DNA of 7,407 nucleotides, taken from positions 1-7,407 of the forward strand of contig FR880816.1 in the NCBI GenBank assembly GCA_000434615.1, in the 5' to 3' direction. The notes under the pieces are model-generated. The model saw only the letters and a list, made by a program, of their open reading frames with translations. It ran no database searches and was not told the origin of the DNA. The first letter of the stretch is position 1; the number at the start of each line of letters is the position of its first letter. This document shows positions 1 to 6,346 of this stretch, in pieces. Source of the stretch: Clostridium sp. CAG:510 (GTDB lineage Bacteria > Bacillota > Clostridia > Lachnospirales > Lachnospiraceae). The translations under genes were made by a program, and so were the position numbers.

Positions 1-1
1 T

Positions 2-76
2 TGTAATTTACACCATTATATGGACGTAGCCCCAGAAAATAGAAGCATGAGAAAAAATATGAAAGATTTGCTTTAA
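2..76 (+). CDS. Possible C-terminal end of an upstream gene (partial)
   Basis: One forward frame is open from the left edge to a TAA at 74-76, giving about 24 residues that include the run MDVAPENRSMRKNMKDLL. The composition is plausible for the charged C-terminal tail of a protein whose body lies outside the window. The other two forward frames stop at 6 and 29. An open run of this length arises easily by chance, and the end overlaps the start of the A-rich repeat region, so this is only a candidate. No family is recognised. Confidence 0.3.
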   Translation, partial: CNLHHYMDVAPENRSMRKNMKDLL

Positions 77-290
77 ATTATGTTAAGACCGGAGCAGCAA
101 ATCTATATGAAAATAAAATTTGCTTTAAAATATATTATTGGACAAGATGCAAAAAGCGAAAAAAGCAGAAAATGCTTCTAAAAGTTTTACGGACAGGAAG
201 CAAAGGAGAGAAAAAACGAAAAATGCTTCCAACATTTCTTTGGGCAGGAAGCAAAAAGCGAAAAATGTCCAAGAAAAGTAAAAACGGAAA
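66..290. repeat. Degenerate A-rich tandem array, about 51-bp period
   Basis: The best units start at 140, 191 and 242, exactly 51 bp apart, with GGACAAGATGC, GGACAGGAAGC and GGGCAGGAAGC at their heads. TGCTTC lies in register at 173-178 and 224-229. The third unit is about 9 nt shorter in its middle. GCAAAAAGCGAAAAA occurs identically at 149-163 and 251-265. An older, weaker unit lies upstream: ATTTGCTTTAAA at 66-77 and 118-129 is spaced 52 bp. The units contain facing arms such as ATTTGCT/AGCAAAT (66-72/96-102), AAGCA/TGCTT (163-167/173-177) and GGAAGCA/TGCTTCC (196-202/224-230), so a transcript could fold into successive hairpins. Apart from the possible gene tail at the left edge, no gene is supported in 1-301. 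Function is unknown; it may simply be decayed tandem duplication upstream of the membrane protein gene. Confidence 0.6.
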
Positions 291-301
291 GGGGACTACA
301 C

Positions 302-760
302 ATGAAAAGATCACGTTCTTTTGGGAAAGGTCTGATAGCGGGAATAGTCATATGGCTGTTTATTATTCTGGCGGATGCCATCGATGAATTTGTTCTGGAT
401 GTGGATTCCTTCCTGGGTATAAACGGTAGCCTTGTTGTTTTGCTTTGTATGATAGTAGCCTATATCGTGTATTACATAAAAAAGAAGCCGGGCTGGAAAA
501 ATATTCTGTGCTTTTTTGCAGGCTACCTGTTAACGGGCGCCGCCACGGGATGGATTATCTGGAATGCCTTGGAAAACGAAACGTTTTTTATAGAGCAGAC
601 GGAAAAACGATGCTATTTTTTATGCCTGAACGGAATAGAATATCTGTTGTATCCTTTTATCACCATAGGGGTCTTCAGCGTATTATGTGCCTTGTTTCAT
701 GTGGTTTATGCCATAATTTCATTGCTTTGTCCTTGCAATAAAAAGGACCATGTACTATAA
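302..760 (+). CDS. Small integral membrane protein, unknown function
   Basis: This encodes 152 residues with no family that I recognise. Four hydrophobic segments are visible at about residues 9-25, 42-59, 67-88 and 114-142, so it should be a four-helix inner-membrane protein. The N-terminus is basic (MKRSR) and a KKKPGWK stretch follows segment 2, which by the positive-inside rule suggests a cytoplasmic N-terminus and second loop. An acidic patch (DAIDEF...DVD, 25-35) sits after segment 1. The C-terminus has a CPC motif and a charged tail. The ATG at 302 follows an AAAGGGG Shine-Dalgarno-like run at about 288-294. No good sigma-A promoter is evident upstream; the 51-bp repeat array lies there instead. 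The real reading frame is favoured over overlapping frames because of its regular helix pattern and ribosome binding site. Confidence 0.7.
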   Translation: MKRSRSFGKGLIAGIVIWLFIILADAIDEFVLDVDSFLGINGSLVVLLCMIVAYIVYYIKKKPGWKNILCFFAGYLLTGAATGWIIWNALENETFFIEQTEKRCYFLCLNGIEYLLYPFITIGVFSVLCALFHVVYAIISLLCPCNKKDHVL

Positions 761-761
761 T
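733..761 (+). promoter_or_regulatory. Sigma-A-type promoter for the ACT/UPF0210 pair
   Basis: TTGCAA at 733-738 and a perfect TATAAT at 756-761 are separated by the ideal 17 bp. The start site would fall near 768, leaving a leader of about 40 nt before the ATG at 810. The promoter lies in the last codons of the membrane protein gene, so the downstream pair can be transcribed without it. Confidence 0.6.
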
Positions 762-809
762 TTAAGACATATTTGCGTCCCCATAAGCGGACAGAAAGGG
801 ATTTACTCG

Positions 810-1082
810 ATGAAAAAGACAATCATTACAGTAGTAGGAAAAGATACGGTAGGAATTATTGCAAAGGTCTGCACCTATCTGGCAGAAAACAAAATCAACA
901 TTCTGGATATCTCCCAGACCATCGTTCAGGGATATTTCAATATGATGATGATAGTTGATACGGCGGAAAGCACAAAATCCCACGGAGATATGGCGGATGA
1001 ATTAGAAAAATTAGGAGAGGGCATCGGCGTTATCATCAAGTGTCAGAAGGAAGAAATTTTTGACATGATGCACAGAGTATAA
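810..1082 (+). CDS. ACT domain-containing protein, UPF0237 family
   Basis: The product is 90 residues and is essentially a single ACT domain (ACT_6/GcvR-like type), a fold that usually binds small ligands such as amino acids and regulates a partner. It begins with a beta strand (KKTIITVVGKD), then the family signature of a GKDTVGIIAKV turn and helix, followed by NKINILDISQTIVQGYF and a Met-rich MMMIVD strand. The ATG at 810 is chosen because AGAAAGGG lies about nine bases upstream and the resulting length is normal for the family. An in-frame ATG at 750 would add 20 residues, overlap the preceding gene and lie upstream of the expected transcript start. The UPF0210 gene follows after 20 bp. 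The two are adjacent in very many Firmicutes, which suggests that this protein senses a ligand for, or regulates, its neighbour; the ligand is unknown. Confidence 0.9.
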   Translation: MKKTIITVVGKDTVGIIAKVCTYLAENKINILDISQTIVQGYFNMMMIVDTAESTKSHGDMADELEKLGEGIGVIIKCQKEEIFDMMHRV

Positions 1083-1102
1083 GCTTACCGAAGGAGACAG
1101 CC

Positions 1103-2467
1103 ATGATTAACATATCAGAAGTAGTAGAAACTAATAATATGATTGAGAAGGAAAATCTGGATGTGAGAACCATTACCTTAGGTATCAGCCTTCTTGATTG
1201 TATTGATTCCGATTTGAATGCCTTAAACGACAAGATTTATAAAAAGATTTACGAAGCTGCCAAGGATCTGGTAAAGACCGGCGAAGAAATTTCCGGTGAG
1301 TTCGGAATTCCCATTGTCAACAAGAGAATTTCCGTTACCCCCATTGCTCTAATAGGCGCGGCAGCCTGCAAGACAATTGAAGATTTTGCAAGCATTGCAA
1401 AGACTTTGGATAAGGTAGCACACGAAGTGGGCGTAAACTTTATCGGCGGCTATTCCGCACTGGTAAGCAAGGGTATGACACCGGCGGATGAACTGCTTAT
1501 TCGTTCCATTCCTTTGGCACTTTCCACAACGGAAAGAGTGTGCAGCTCCGTAAACTTAGGTTCCACCAAGACCGGTATCAACATGGATGCGGTTCGTCTG
1601 ATGGGCCAGATGATTAAACAGACGGCGGAGTACACCAAAGAGGATGACTCCTTAGGCTGTGCCAAGTTAGTGGTATTCTGTAATGCACCGGATGACAACC
1701 CGTTTATGGCAGGCGCATTCCACGGCGTTACGGAAGCAGACAAGATTATTAACGTAGGTGTCAGCGGTCCCGGTGTAGTAAAGACTGCTCTGGAAAAGGT
1801 AAGAGGCGAAAGTTTTGAAGTGCTTTGTGAGACCATTAAAAAGACGGCGTTCAAGGTTACCCGTGTGGGACAGCTTGTTGCCAAAGAAGCCTCCCGTATG
1901 TTAAACGTACCTTTCGGTATTGTGGATCTGTCACTGGCACCTACACCGGCTATCGGTGACAGCGTAGCGGATATTTTATGTGAAATCGGTCTGGAATATG
2001 CAGGCGCTCCCGGTACCACAGCAGCGCTGGCGCTCTTAAACGACCAGGTGAAAAAGGGCGGCGTTATGGCATCCTCCTACGTGGGCGGCTTGTCCGGTGC
2101 GTTTATTCCGGTCAGTGAAGACCAGGGTATGATTGATGCCGTTGTGGCAGGAGCCCTTACCATTGAAAAGCTGGAAGCCATGACCTGTGTCTGCTCCGTA
2201 GGACTTGATATGATTGCCATTCCCGGAGACACCAGCGAAAGCACCATTTCCGGTATCATTGCGGATGAAATGGCTATCGGTATGGTAAACCAGAAGACCA
2301 CGGCAGTGAGAGTTATTCCCGTTATCGGCAAGGGAGTGGGAGAAAAGGTAGAGTTCGGTGGACTGTTAGGTTACGCACCGGTTATGCCGGTCAATCCGTT
2401 CTCCTGTGAAGCCTTTGTAAGCAGAACCGGCAGAATACCGGCTCCGATACATAGCTTTAAGAACTAA
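1103..2467 (+). CDS. UPF0210 (DUF711) family protein
   Basis: The product has 454 residues, the normal full length for the DUF711/UPF0210 family, cytosolic proteins with a fold related to pyruvate formate-lyase but without an established reaction. Recognisable conserved blocks are VRTITLGISLLDC (21-33), NKRISVTPIALI (73-84), GGYSALVSKGMTPAD (115-129), STTERVCSSVNLGSTKTGINMDA (141-163), GVSGPGVVKTAL (219-230), DLSLAPTPAIGDSVADILCEIG (275-296), GAPGTTAALALLNDQVKKGG (301-320), a CVCSVGLDMIAIPGDT block (362-377) and the end SRTGRIPAPIHS. I see no clear glycyl-radical motif of the RVxG[FWY] kind, so radical chemistry like that of PFL is not supported despite the 'PFL family' name. AAGGAG at 1091-1096 sits six bases before the ATG. 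It is the second gene of a pair with the ACT protein and converges on the tRNA ligase gene. Confidence 0.92.
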   Translation: MINISEVVETNNMIEKENLDVRTITLGISLLDCIDSDLNALNDKIYKKIYEAAKDLVKTGEEISGEFGIPIVNKRISVTPIALIGAAACKTIEDFASIAKTLDKVAHEVGVNFIGGYSALVSKGMTPADELLIRSIPLALSTTERVCSSVNLGSTKTGINMDAVRLMGQMIKQTAEYTKEDDSLGCAKLVVFCNAPDDNPFMAGAFHGVTEADKIINVGVSGPGVVKTALEKVRGESFEVLCETIKKTAFKVTRVGQLVAKEASRMLNVPFGIVDLSLAPTPAIGDSVADILCEIGLEYAGAPGTTAALALLNDQVKKGGVMASSYVGGLSGAFIPVSEDQGMIDAVVAGALTIEKLEAMTCVCSVGLDMIAIPGDTSESTISGIIADEMAIGMVNQKTTAVRVIPVIGKGVGEKVEFGGLLGYAPVMPVNPFSCEAFVSRTGRIPAPIHSFKN

Positions 2468-2485
2468 AAACGAAATACATAAGAA

Positions 2486-2533
2486 ATGACATTTGACATA
2501 AATGACAAAAGTCATAAATGACATAAGTCATTG
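2486..2533. repeat. Three 16-bp tandem units with ATGAC-N4-GTCAT palindromes
   Basis: ATGAC starts at 2486, 2502 and 2518, exactly 16 bp apart. The second and third units are perfect palindromes, ATGAC-AAAA-GTCAT (2502-2515) and ATGAC-ATAA-GTCAT (2518-2531); the third extends to AATGAC/GTCATT. The first unit is ATGAC-ATTT-GACAT and has lost the symmetry. The block fills almost the whole gap between two convergent genes, and the third unit contains the stop codon of the minus-strand gene (TGA read from 2530 to 2528). The stems are short and AT-rich with no U-tract of the classic kind, so an intrinsic terminator is doubtful; a protein-binding site or a simple repeat expansion are alternatives. 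Confidence 0.8.
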
Positions 2534-3856
2534 GGAAATCCGAATGACAGGGCGGCTGTACTCCGACACAAAGGGGCAGTCGTCCTTTTGCATGTGTAGC
2601 TTGTGCAGCATGTGCTGCATGCGTACATGTTCGTAAAGTTGGGCGGCAAAGATGTCCTTGGAAAGGCAGGAAAGAGCCTCGGGGGACAAAAGGGAAGATG
2701 CGTCCTTTAAGCGGGACAGCAGCGGAATATTTTCCTTGGAAAGACAGCCAAACACTTCAAAGGAGGCTTCCCGGAAGCCTAAAATGCGGGCATAGGGCGC
2801 CGCAGCGGGAAGGTCTTCTTTTTTTATGGAAAGCAGAATGTGAAGCAGGGAACGGTACAGCCTTGTCAGGGTAATATCCTTGCTTTTTAAGCTGTTTTCG
2901 CAGAAAGCGGAAAAGGTGGTAAAGGTGCCGAGATTTTTCCGTATCTTATCGGATAAATCGGAAGAAACATCAAGATAAGAATCGTAGCCGGAATCCTTTT
3001 CGGAAAGCAGCTTGTAAAAAAGCATGCCGGAAAAATCATCCGCACACAGGGCACTTTTCGTCTGACAGGTATCGGAAAATTCCTGCCGGATGCTTTCCGG
3101 TACATAGCGGAGCAAATCGGGATTTTCTTCCGCAATGCCTTTGCGGAGAGCCATGGCGGAGCAGAAAGACTCCTCGGATAAGGTATGGGACAGATAGCCG
3201 TCTCCTTCGCGCTTAATGGTATAGGGAACCGGCGCGTGTTGTCCATTTTTCTCTAATGCAAGCAGCGCCTTAAGGTATTCTATACCCAGAATATTGTTGG
3301 GAGAAGCGAGAACGTCGGAAGCAGCCGCATCCACGCCGGACAGACTGCCGGCAGAAGGCAGATTGTTGAATGCAGACGCATCCGCACCGGGAAGACTGCC
3401 GGCATGTGCGCACTTTCGCACGGCAAGTGCTCGGGCGGAGGGGAAGGAAAGCCCTTCCTTCAGGGCTTTATTCAAGGCTTCTTTGTAAGCGGGCGGCTCC
3501 GCAAAGAGCAGGGATGCAATTTCCCGTAAGGGCGCAATTTCCCCGCATTCGCTGCCGAAGCACAGAGCGTCCACACCGAGGGCGGAAAGCAGGGATACCG
3601 CTCCTTTTGCAAAAAGCTCCGCACTGGCGGTGGCGAAAACCACGGGCAACTCGATGCACAGGTCGGCGCCGGCAAGCAGGGACAGGCGGCAACGGGTGTA
3701 TTTATCAAAGACGGCGGGGGTGCCGCGCTGGGTAAAATCGCCGCTCATGACCACCACGGCAAAGTCCGCACCGGTGATTTCCTTGGCTTTTTTCAGTTGG
3801 TAAAGATGCCCATTGTGAAAGGGATTGTACTCGGCAATGATACCTACGGTTTTCAT
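2528..3856 (-). CDS. tmcAL: tRNA(Met) cytidine acetate ligase, TmcAL/YlbM family
   Basis: The product has 442 residues and belongs to the HIGH-type nucleotidyltransferase family of B. subtilis TmcAL, which uses acetate and ATP to form N4-acetylcytidine at the wobble base of elongator tRNA(Met). The N-terminal Rossmann-like domain starts MKTVGIIAEYNPFHNGHLYQ, with the nucleotide-binding HNGH at 14-17. Further family blocks are MSGDFTQRGTPAVFDKYTR (37-55), GADLCIELP (63-71), FGSECG (100-105), SPNNILGIEYLKAL (185-198) and YTIKREGDGY (212-221). The C-terminal half is mostly helical. An unusual tandem duplication of 17 residues lies at 152-185, just before PNNILG, which helps explain a length slightly over the roughly 415 residues of the B. 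subtilis protein. Start: AAGGAG (minus strand, 3870-3865) lies eight bases before the ATG. The gene is divergent from pta-ackA, which produce the acetate it would use. Confidence 0.87.
   Translation of the reverse strand: MKTVGIIAEYNPFHNGHLYQLKKAKEITGADFAVVVMSGDFTQRGTPAVFDKYTRCRLSLLAGADLCIELPVVFATASAELFAKGAVSLLSALGVDALCFGSECGEIAPLREIASLLFAEPPAYKEALNKALKEGLSFPSARALAVRKCAHAGSLPGADASAFNNLPSAGSLSGVDAAASDVLASPNNILGIEYLKALLALEKNGQHAPVPYTIKREGDGYLSHTLSEESFCSAMALRKGIAEENPDLLRYVPESIRQEFSDTCQTKSALCADDFSGMLFYKLLSEKDSGYDSYLDVSSDLSDKIRKNLGTFTTFSAFCENSLKSKDITLTRLYRSLLHILLSIKKEDLPAAAPYARILGFREASFEVFGCLSKENIPLLSRLKDASSLLSPEALSCLSKDIFAAQLYEHVRMQHMLHKLHMQKDDCPFVSEYSRPVIRISQ
3321..3404 (-). repeat. 51-bp tandem duplication inside the tmcAL-like gene
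   Basis: On the plus strand, the 33 bp starting at 3321 and the 33 bp starting at 3372 are related at 28 of 33 positions and share the core AGACTGCCGGCA; the offset is exactly 51 bp. In the protein this gives two 17-residue units, AGSLPGADASAFNNLPS (152-168) and AGSLSGVDAAASDVLAS (169-185). The reading frame is preserved. The units are rich in Ala, Ser and Gly, so they probably form a flexible loop. Confidence 0.85.
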
Positions 3857-3883
3857 GGGATACGCTCCTTCGGAATGAATAAT

Positions 3884-3928
3884 TTGTATCGGAAAACATA
3901 CAAGAAAACGTACTTTTATGCTTGTATG
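3884..3928. promoter_or_regulatory. Possible operator: TTGTAT half-sites between tmcAL and pta
   Basis: TTGTAT occurs at 3884-3889 and 3922-3927, with the opposite orientation ATACAA at 3898-3903. The last two belong to a perfect 8-bp inverted repeat, CATACAAG (3897-3904) and CTTGTATG (3921-3928), with 16 bp between the arms. The right arm coincides with the proposed -35 of the pta promoter. A dimeric regulator bound here could act on both divergent genes. The alternative is a hairpin in the 5' leader of the ligase transcript, if that starts far enough upstream. Confidence 0.4.
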
Positions 3929-3950
3929 AAAAAACTGTATTTAGTATAAT
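3922..3950 (+). promoter_or_regulatory. Probable promoter of pta-ackA
   Basis: A perfect TATAAT lies at 3945-3950, with TTGTAT 17 bp upstream at 3922-3927 as a weak -35 (three matches to TTGACA). The start site would be near 3957, giving a leader of about 33 nt. The weak -35 overlapping an inverted repeat would fit a promoter that is controlled by a DNA-binding protein; this is inference. Confidence 0.55.
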
Positions 3951-3989
3951 ATAGATTAGAGTGTTTGCATAGTGGGAAAGGAGAACAAT

Positions 3990-4991
3990 ATGTCATACAT
4001 AGATCTCATTAAAGACAGAGCAAAAGTAGATAAAAAAACCATTGTCCTGCCGGAATCCAATGACAAGAGAACCCTGATTGCGGCAGCCAAAATATTGGAA
4101 GAAAAAATAGCGGACATCATCATGATCGGTGACGAAGAAAAAATCATGGACGGTGCCGGATGGCTGGAGGTTGACCTGACGGGACTTAAGATTATTAATC
4201 CCCAGAAAACCGAAAAATTAGACGAATACGTCAATCTTTTGTACGAAACCAGAAAAGCTAAGGGCATGACCCCGGAAAAGGCAAGGGAAATACTGCTTTC
4301 CGATTACCTGACCTTCGGTATTGTAATGGTAAAGAACAACGATGCGGACGGCATGGTGGCAGGTGCCTGCCATTCTACAGCCGACACCCTGCGCCCGGCG
4401 CTGCAGATATTGAAAACCGCACCCGGCGTGAAATTAGTATCCGCTTTCTTTATTATGGATACCCAGATGAAGAATTTAGGAGAAAACGGTACGTTCCTGT
4501 TTGCAGACTGTGGTCTGAACCAGGACCCGACCCCGGAAGAGCTGGCAGCCATTGCCGATACTTCCTCCCGCAGCTTCAAGTCCCTTATCGGCCCGAAACC
4601 CGTGATTGCCATGCTTTCCCATTCCACCAAGGGAAGCGCCAAGCATCCGCTGGTAGATAAAGTAGTGGAGGCCACGAAGATTGCCAGGGAAAAATACCCG
4701 CATCTTGTGATTGACGGCGAACTGCAGCCCGATGCGGCGCTGGTTCCCAGTGTTGCCAAACTAAAGGCTCCCGGAAGCGTGGTAGGCGGTAAAGCCAATG
4801 TCATGATATTCCCCAATCTGGATGCCGGAAATATCGGCTATAAATTAGTACAGAGACTGGGCGGAGCGGATGCCTACGGCCCCATGCTGCAGGGAATTGC
4901 CAAGCCCGTAAACGACCTTTCCAGAGGATGCTCCTGGGAGGATATAGTAGGTGTAGTTGCGCTGACAGCCGTACAGGCTCAGCTTGTATAA
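3990..4991 (+). CDS. pta: Phosphate acetyltransferase (phosphotransacetylase)
   Basis: Pta converts acetyl-CoA and phosphate to acetyl phosphate and CoA in the cytosol, the first step of fermentative acetate formation. The product has 333 residues, the usual size of the short, single-domain Pta without the N-terminal regulatory domain of the enterobacterial enzyme. Visible family blocks are IVLPESNDKRTLIAA (18-32), ADGMVAGACHSTADTLRPALQI (119-140), MLSHSTKGSAKHP (208-220), IDGELQPDAAL (241-251), KANVMIFPNLDAGNIGYKLVQRL (268-290) and GPMLQGIAKPVNDLSRGCSWEDIVGV (297-322). Ser311, Arg312 and Asp318 correspond to the catalytic Ser309/Arg310/Asp316 of the Methanosarcina thermophila enzyme, and Arg135 to its Arg133. 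The ATG at 3990 is chosen because AAAGGAG (3977-3983) lies six bases before it; a GTG at 3972 would put this site inside the gene. The ackA gene follows after 26 bp, so the two form an operon. Confidence 0.95.
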   Translation: MSYIDLIKDRAKVDKKTIVLPESNDKRTLIAAAKILEEKIADIIMIGDEEKIMDGAGWLEVDLTGLKIINPQKTEKLDEYVNLLYETRKAKGMTPEKAREILLSDYLTFGIVMVKNNDADGMVAGACHSTADTLRPALQILKTAPGVKLVSAFFIMDTQMKNLGENGTFLFADCGLNQDPTPEELAAIADTSSRSFKSLIGPKPVIAMLSHSTKGSAKHPLVDKVVEATKIAREKYPHLVIDGELQPDAALVPSVAKLKAPGSVVGGKANVMIFPNLDAGNIGYKLVQRLGGADAYGPMLQGIAKPVNDLSRGCSWEDIVGVVALTAVQAQLV

Positions 4992-5017
4992 GCCCCAAAG
5001 GCAGAAGGTGAGGAAAT

Positions 5018-6217
5018 ATGAACGTACTTGTTATCAACTGCGGCAGCTCTTCTCTGAAATTCCAGCTCATTGAAGCGCAGAGCGAGAAGCTGATTGCAAA
5101 AGGTATCTGTGAAAGAATAGGCATTGAGGGAAGCCAGATTTGTTATACACCGGCAGGCGGCACCAAGGAAGTGACCGTTTCTCCCATGAAAGATCATACC
5201 GATGCCATCCGTCTGGTGCTTGCGGCGCTGACCAACGAAAAGACGGGCGTGGTAAAGGATCTGAGTGAAATCGGAGCAGTGGGACACCGCATCGTACACG
5301 GCGGCGAGAAATTCTCCGAGGCAACGATTATTGATGACGAAGTGCTGAAAGCCATTGCCGAATGCAACGACCTGGCGCCTCTTCACAATCCGGCAAACTT
5401 AATCGGTATTGAAGCCGTAAAGAAACTGATGCCGGACACTCCGATGGTAGCCGTATTCGATACCGCATTCCATCAGACCATGCCCAAGAAGGCATTCCTT
5501 TACGGACTGCCCATTTCTTATTATGAAAAATACAAAATAAGAAGATACGGCTTCCACGGAACCAGCCATTCCTATGTCAGCAAAAAAGCGGCGGAAGTGC
5601 TGGGTAAAAATTACGATGACTTAAAGATTATTGTGTGCCATTTAGGAAACGGCGCCAGCGTATCCGCAGTGGATCACGGCAAATGCGTGGACACATCCAT
5701 GGGACTTACTCCGCTGGAAGGTCTGATTATGGGTACCCGTTCCGGTGACATTGATCCCGCCATTATCGAATACATTGCGCACAAAGAGGGCAAGAGCATT
5801 GACGAAATCATGACTCTTTTAAATAAGAAGTCCGGTCTGCTCGGCATGTCCGATTACCTTTCTTCCGATTTCAGAGATCTGGAAGCTGGCTATGAAGAGG
5901 GCAACGACAGGGCAGTTGTGGCAGTGGATGCTTTTGCGTACCGCACCGCCAAGTATATCGGCGCCTATGTGGCAGCCATGAACGGTGTGGATGTTATCTG
6001 TTTTACAGCAGGTGTGGGTGAAAACGCTTCCTTCCTGCGTACCATCATCTGCAACCAGTATTTAGGCTATCTGGGTATTACCCTCGATGAAGAAGCCAAT
6101 GCCAAGAGGGGCGAGGACATTGCCATTACCACACCGGACAGCAGGACTACGGTTATGGTCATTCCCACCAACGAAGAGCTTGCCATTGCAAGAGAGACCT
6201 ACAGGCTTACCAGGTAA
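5018..6217 (+). CDS. ackA: Acetate kinase
   Basis: AckA transfers phosphate from acetyl phosphate to ADP, giving acetate and ATP; together with Pta this is the main substrate-level ATP step of acetate fermentation. The product has 399 residues, normal for the family, with the two-domain ASKHA fold. The phosphate-binding start NCGSSSLKF (7-15), VGHRIVHGG (88-96), VFDTAFHQTMP (146-156), RRYGFHGTSHSYVS (175-188), CHLGNGASVSAVDHGKCVDT (207-226), GLTPLEGLIMGTRSGDIDP (229-247), DFRDLE (284-289), FTAGVGENASFLR (329-341) and the late PTNEE (383-387) are all present. Asn7, Arg91, Asp148, His180 and Arg241 fall at the same numbers as the active-site residues of the Methanosarcina thermophila enzyme. 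A GAGG Shine-Dalgarno element lies just upstream of the ATG. No intrinsic terminator is visible after the stop, so some read-through into yceD-rpmF is possible. Confidence 0.97.
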   Translation: MNVLVINCGSSSLKFQLIEAQSEKLIAKGICERIGIEGSQICYTPAGGTKEVTVSPMKDHTDAIRLVLAALTNEKTGVVKDLSEIGAVGHRIVHGGEKFSEATIIDDEVLKAIAECNDLAPLHNPANLIGIEAVKKLMPDTPMVAVFDTAFHQTMPKKAFLYGLPISYYEKYKIRRYGFHGTSHSYVSKKAAEVLGKNYDDLKIIVCHLGNGASVSAVDHGKCVDTSMGLTPLEGLIMGTRSGDIDPAIIEYIAHKEGKSIDEIMTLLNKKSGLLGMSDYLSSDFRDLEAGYEEGNDRAVVAVDAFAYRTAKYIGAYVAAMNGVDVICFTAGVGENASFLRTIICNQYLGYLGITLDEEANAKRGEDIAITTPDSRTTVMVIPTNEELAIARETYRLTR

Positions 6218-6278
6218 AGCAGGCTATGAAAACAGAGGTGAGCGAAAGGTAACAGAAACGGGCGGCAGAACGCAACTA

Positions 6279-6298
6279 AACTGTCATAAAAACTGTCA
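6279..6298. repeat. Two AACTGTCA direct repeats upstream of the yceD promoter
   Basis: AACTGTCA is found at 6279-6286 and 6291-6298, 12 bp apart. The block ends 19 bp before the -35 hexamer of the yceD promoter, whose TGACA (6319-6323) is the inverse of the TGTCA in these repeats. It could be an upstream regulator site, but an AT-rich chance repeat is also possible. Confidence 0.35.
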
Positions 6299-6317
6299 CA
6301 AAAAATGAAAATTTTGG

Positions 6318-6346
6318 TTGACAAAGTGTGTGTCCGAAGTTATACT
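6318..6346 (+). promoter_or_regulatory. Strong sigma-A promoter for yceD-rpmF
   Basis: A perfect -35 TTGACA (6318-6323), a 17-bp spacer and TATACT (6341-6346) form a near-consensus promoter. Start would be near 6353. The 9-mer AAGTGTGTG occurs twice, at 6324-6332 in the spacer and 6351-6359 at the expected start site, on either side of the -10. This promoter shows that the yceD start must lie downstream of about 6353. Confidence 0.8.

Noticed and set aside
66..290. Idea that the array is a CRISPR
   Set aside because: There is no conserved repeat separated by unique spacers; similarity runs through the whole 51-bp unit, and no cas gene is present.
172..387. Forward 71-residue reading frame with Lys-rich repeats
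   Set aside because: It is produced by the in-frame 51-bp repeats, has no good ribosome binding site, and its second half overlaps the better supported membrane protein gene in another frame. It is discussed as part of the repeat array only.
1450..2019. Long minus-strand frame of 189 residues
   Set aside because: It lies entirely inside the UPF0210 gene on the opposite strand; the plus-strand product matches a known family over its full length.
3370..3735. Plus-strand frame of 121 residues, Arg-rich
   Set aside because: It is antisense to the N-terminal and repeat region of the TmcAL-like gene, and its composition is typical of a GC-rich shadow frame.
4304..4816. Minus-strand frame of 170 residues
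   Set aside because: It is the antisense of pta, whose catalytic motifs are intact across this stretch.
6204..6220. GCTTACC/GGTAAAGC inverted repeat at the ackA stop, considered as a terminator
   Set aside because: The arms are separated by a single base, one arm has an extra base, and no T-tract follows.
6087..6308. 73-residue forward frame over the end of ackA
   Set aside because: Most of it overlaps ackA in another frame; the remaining tail into the gap has no family resemblance or ribosome binding site.
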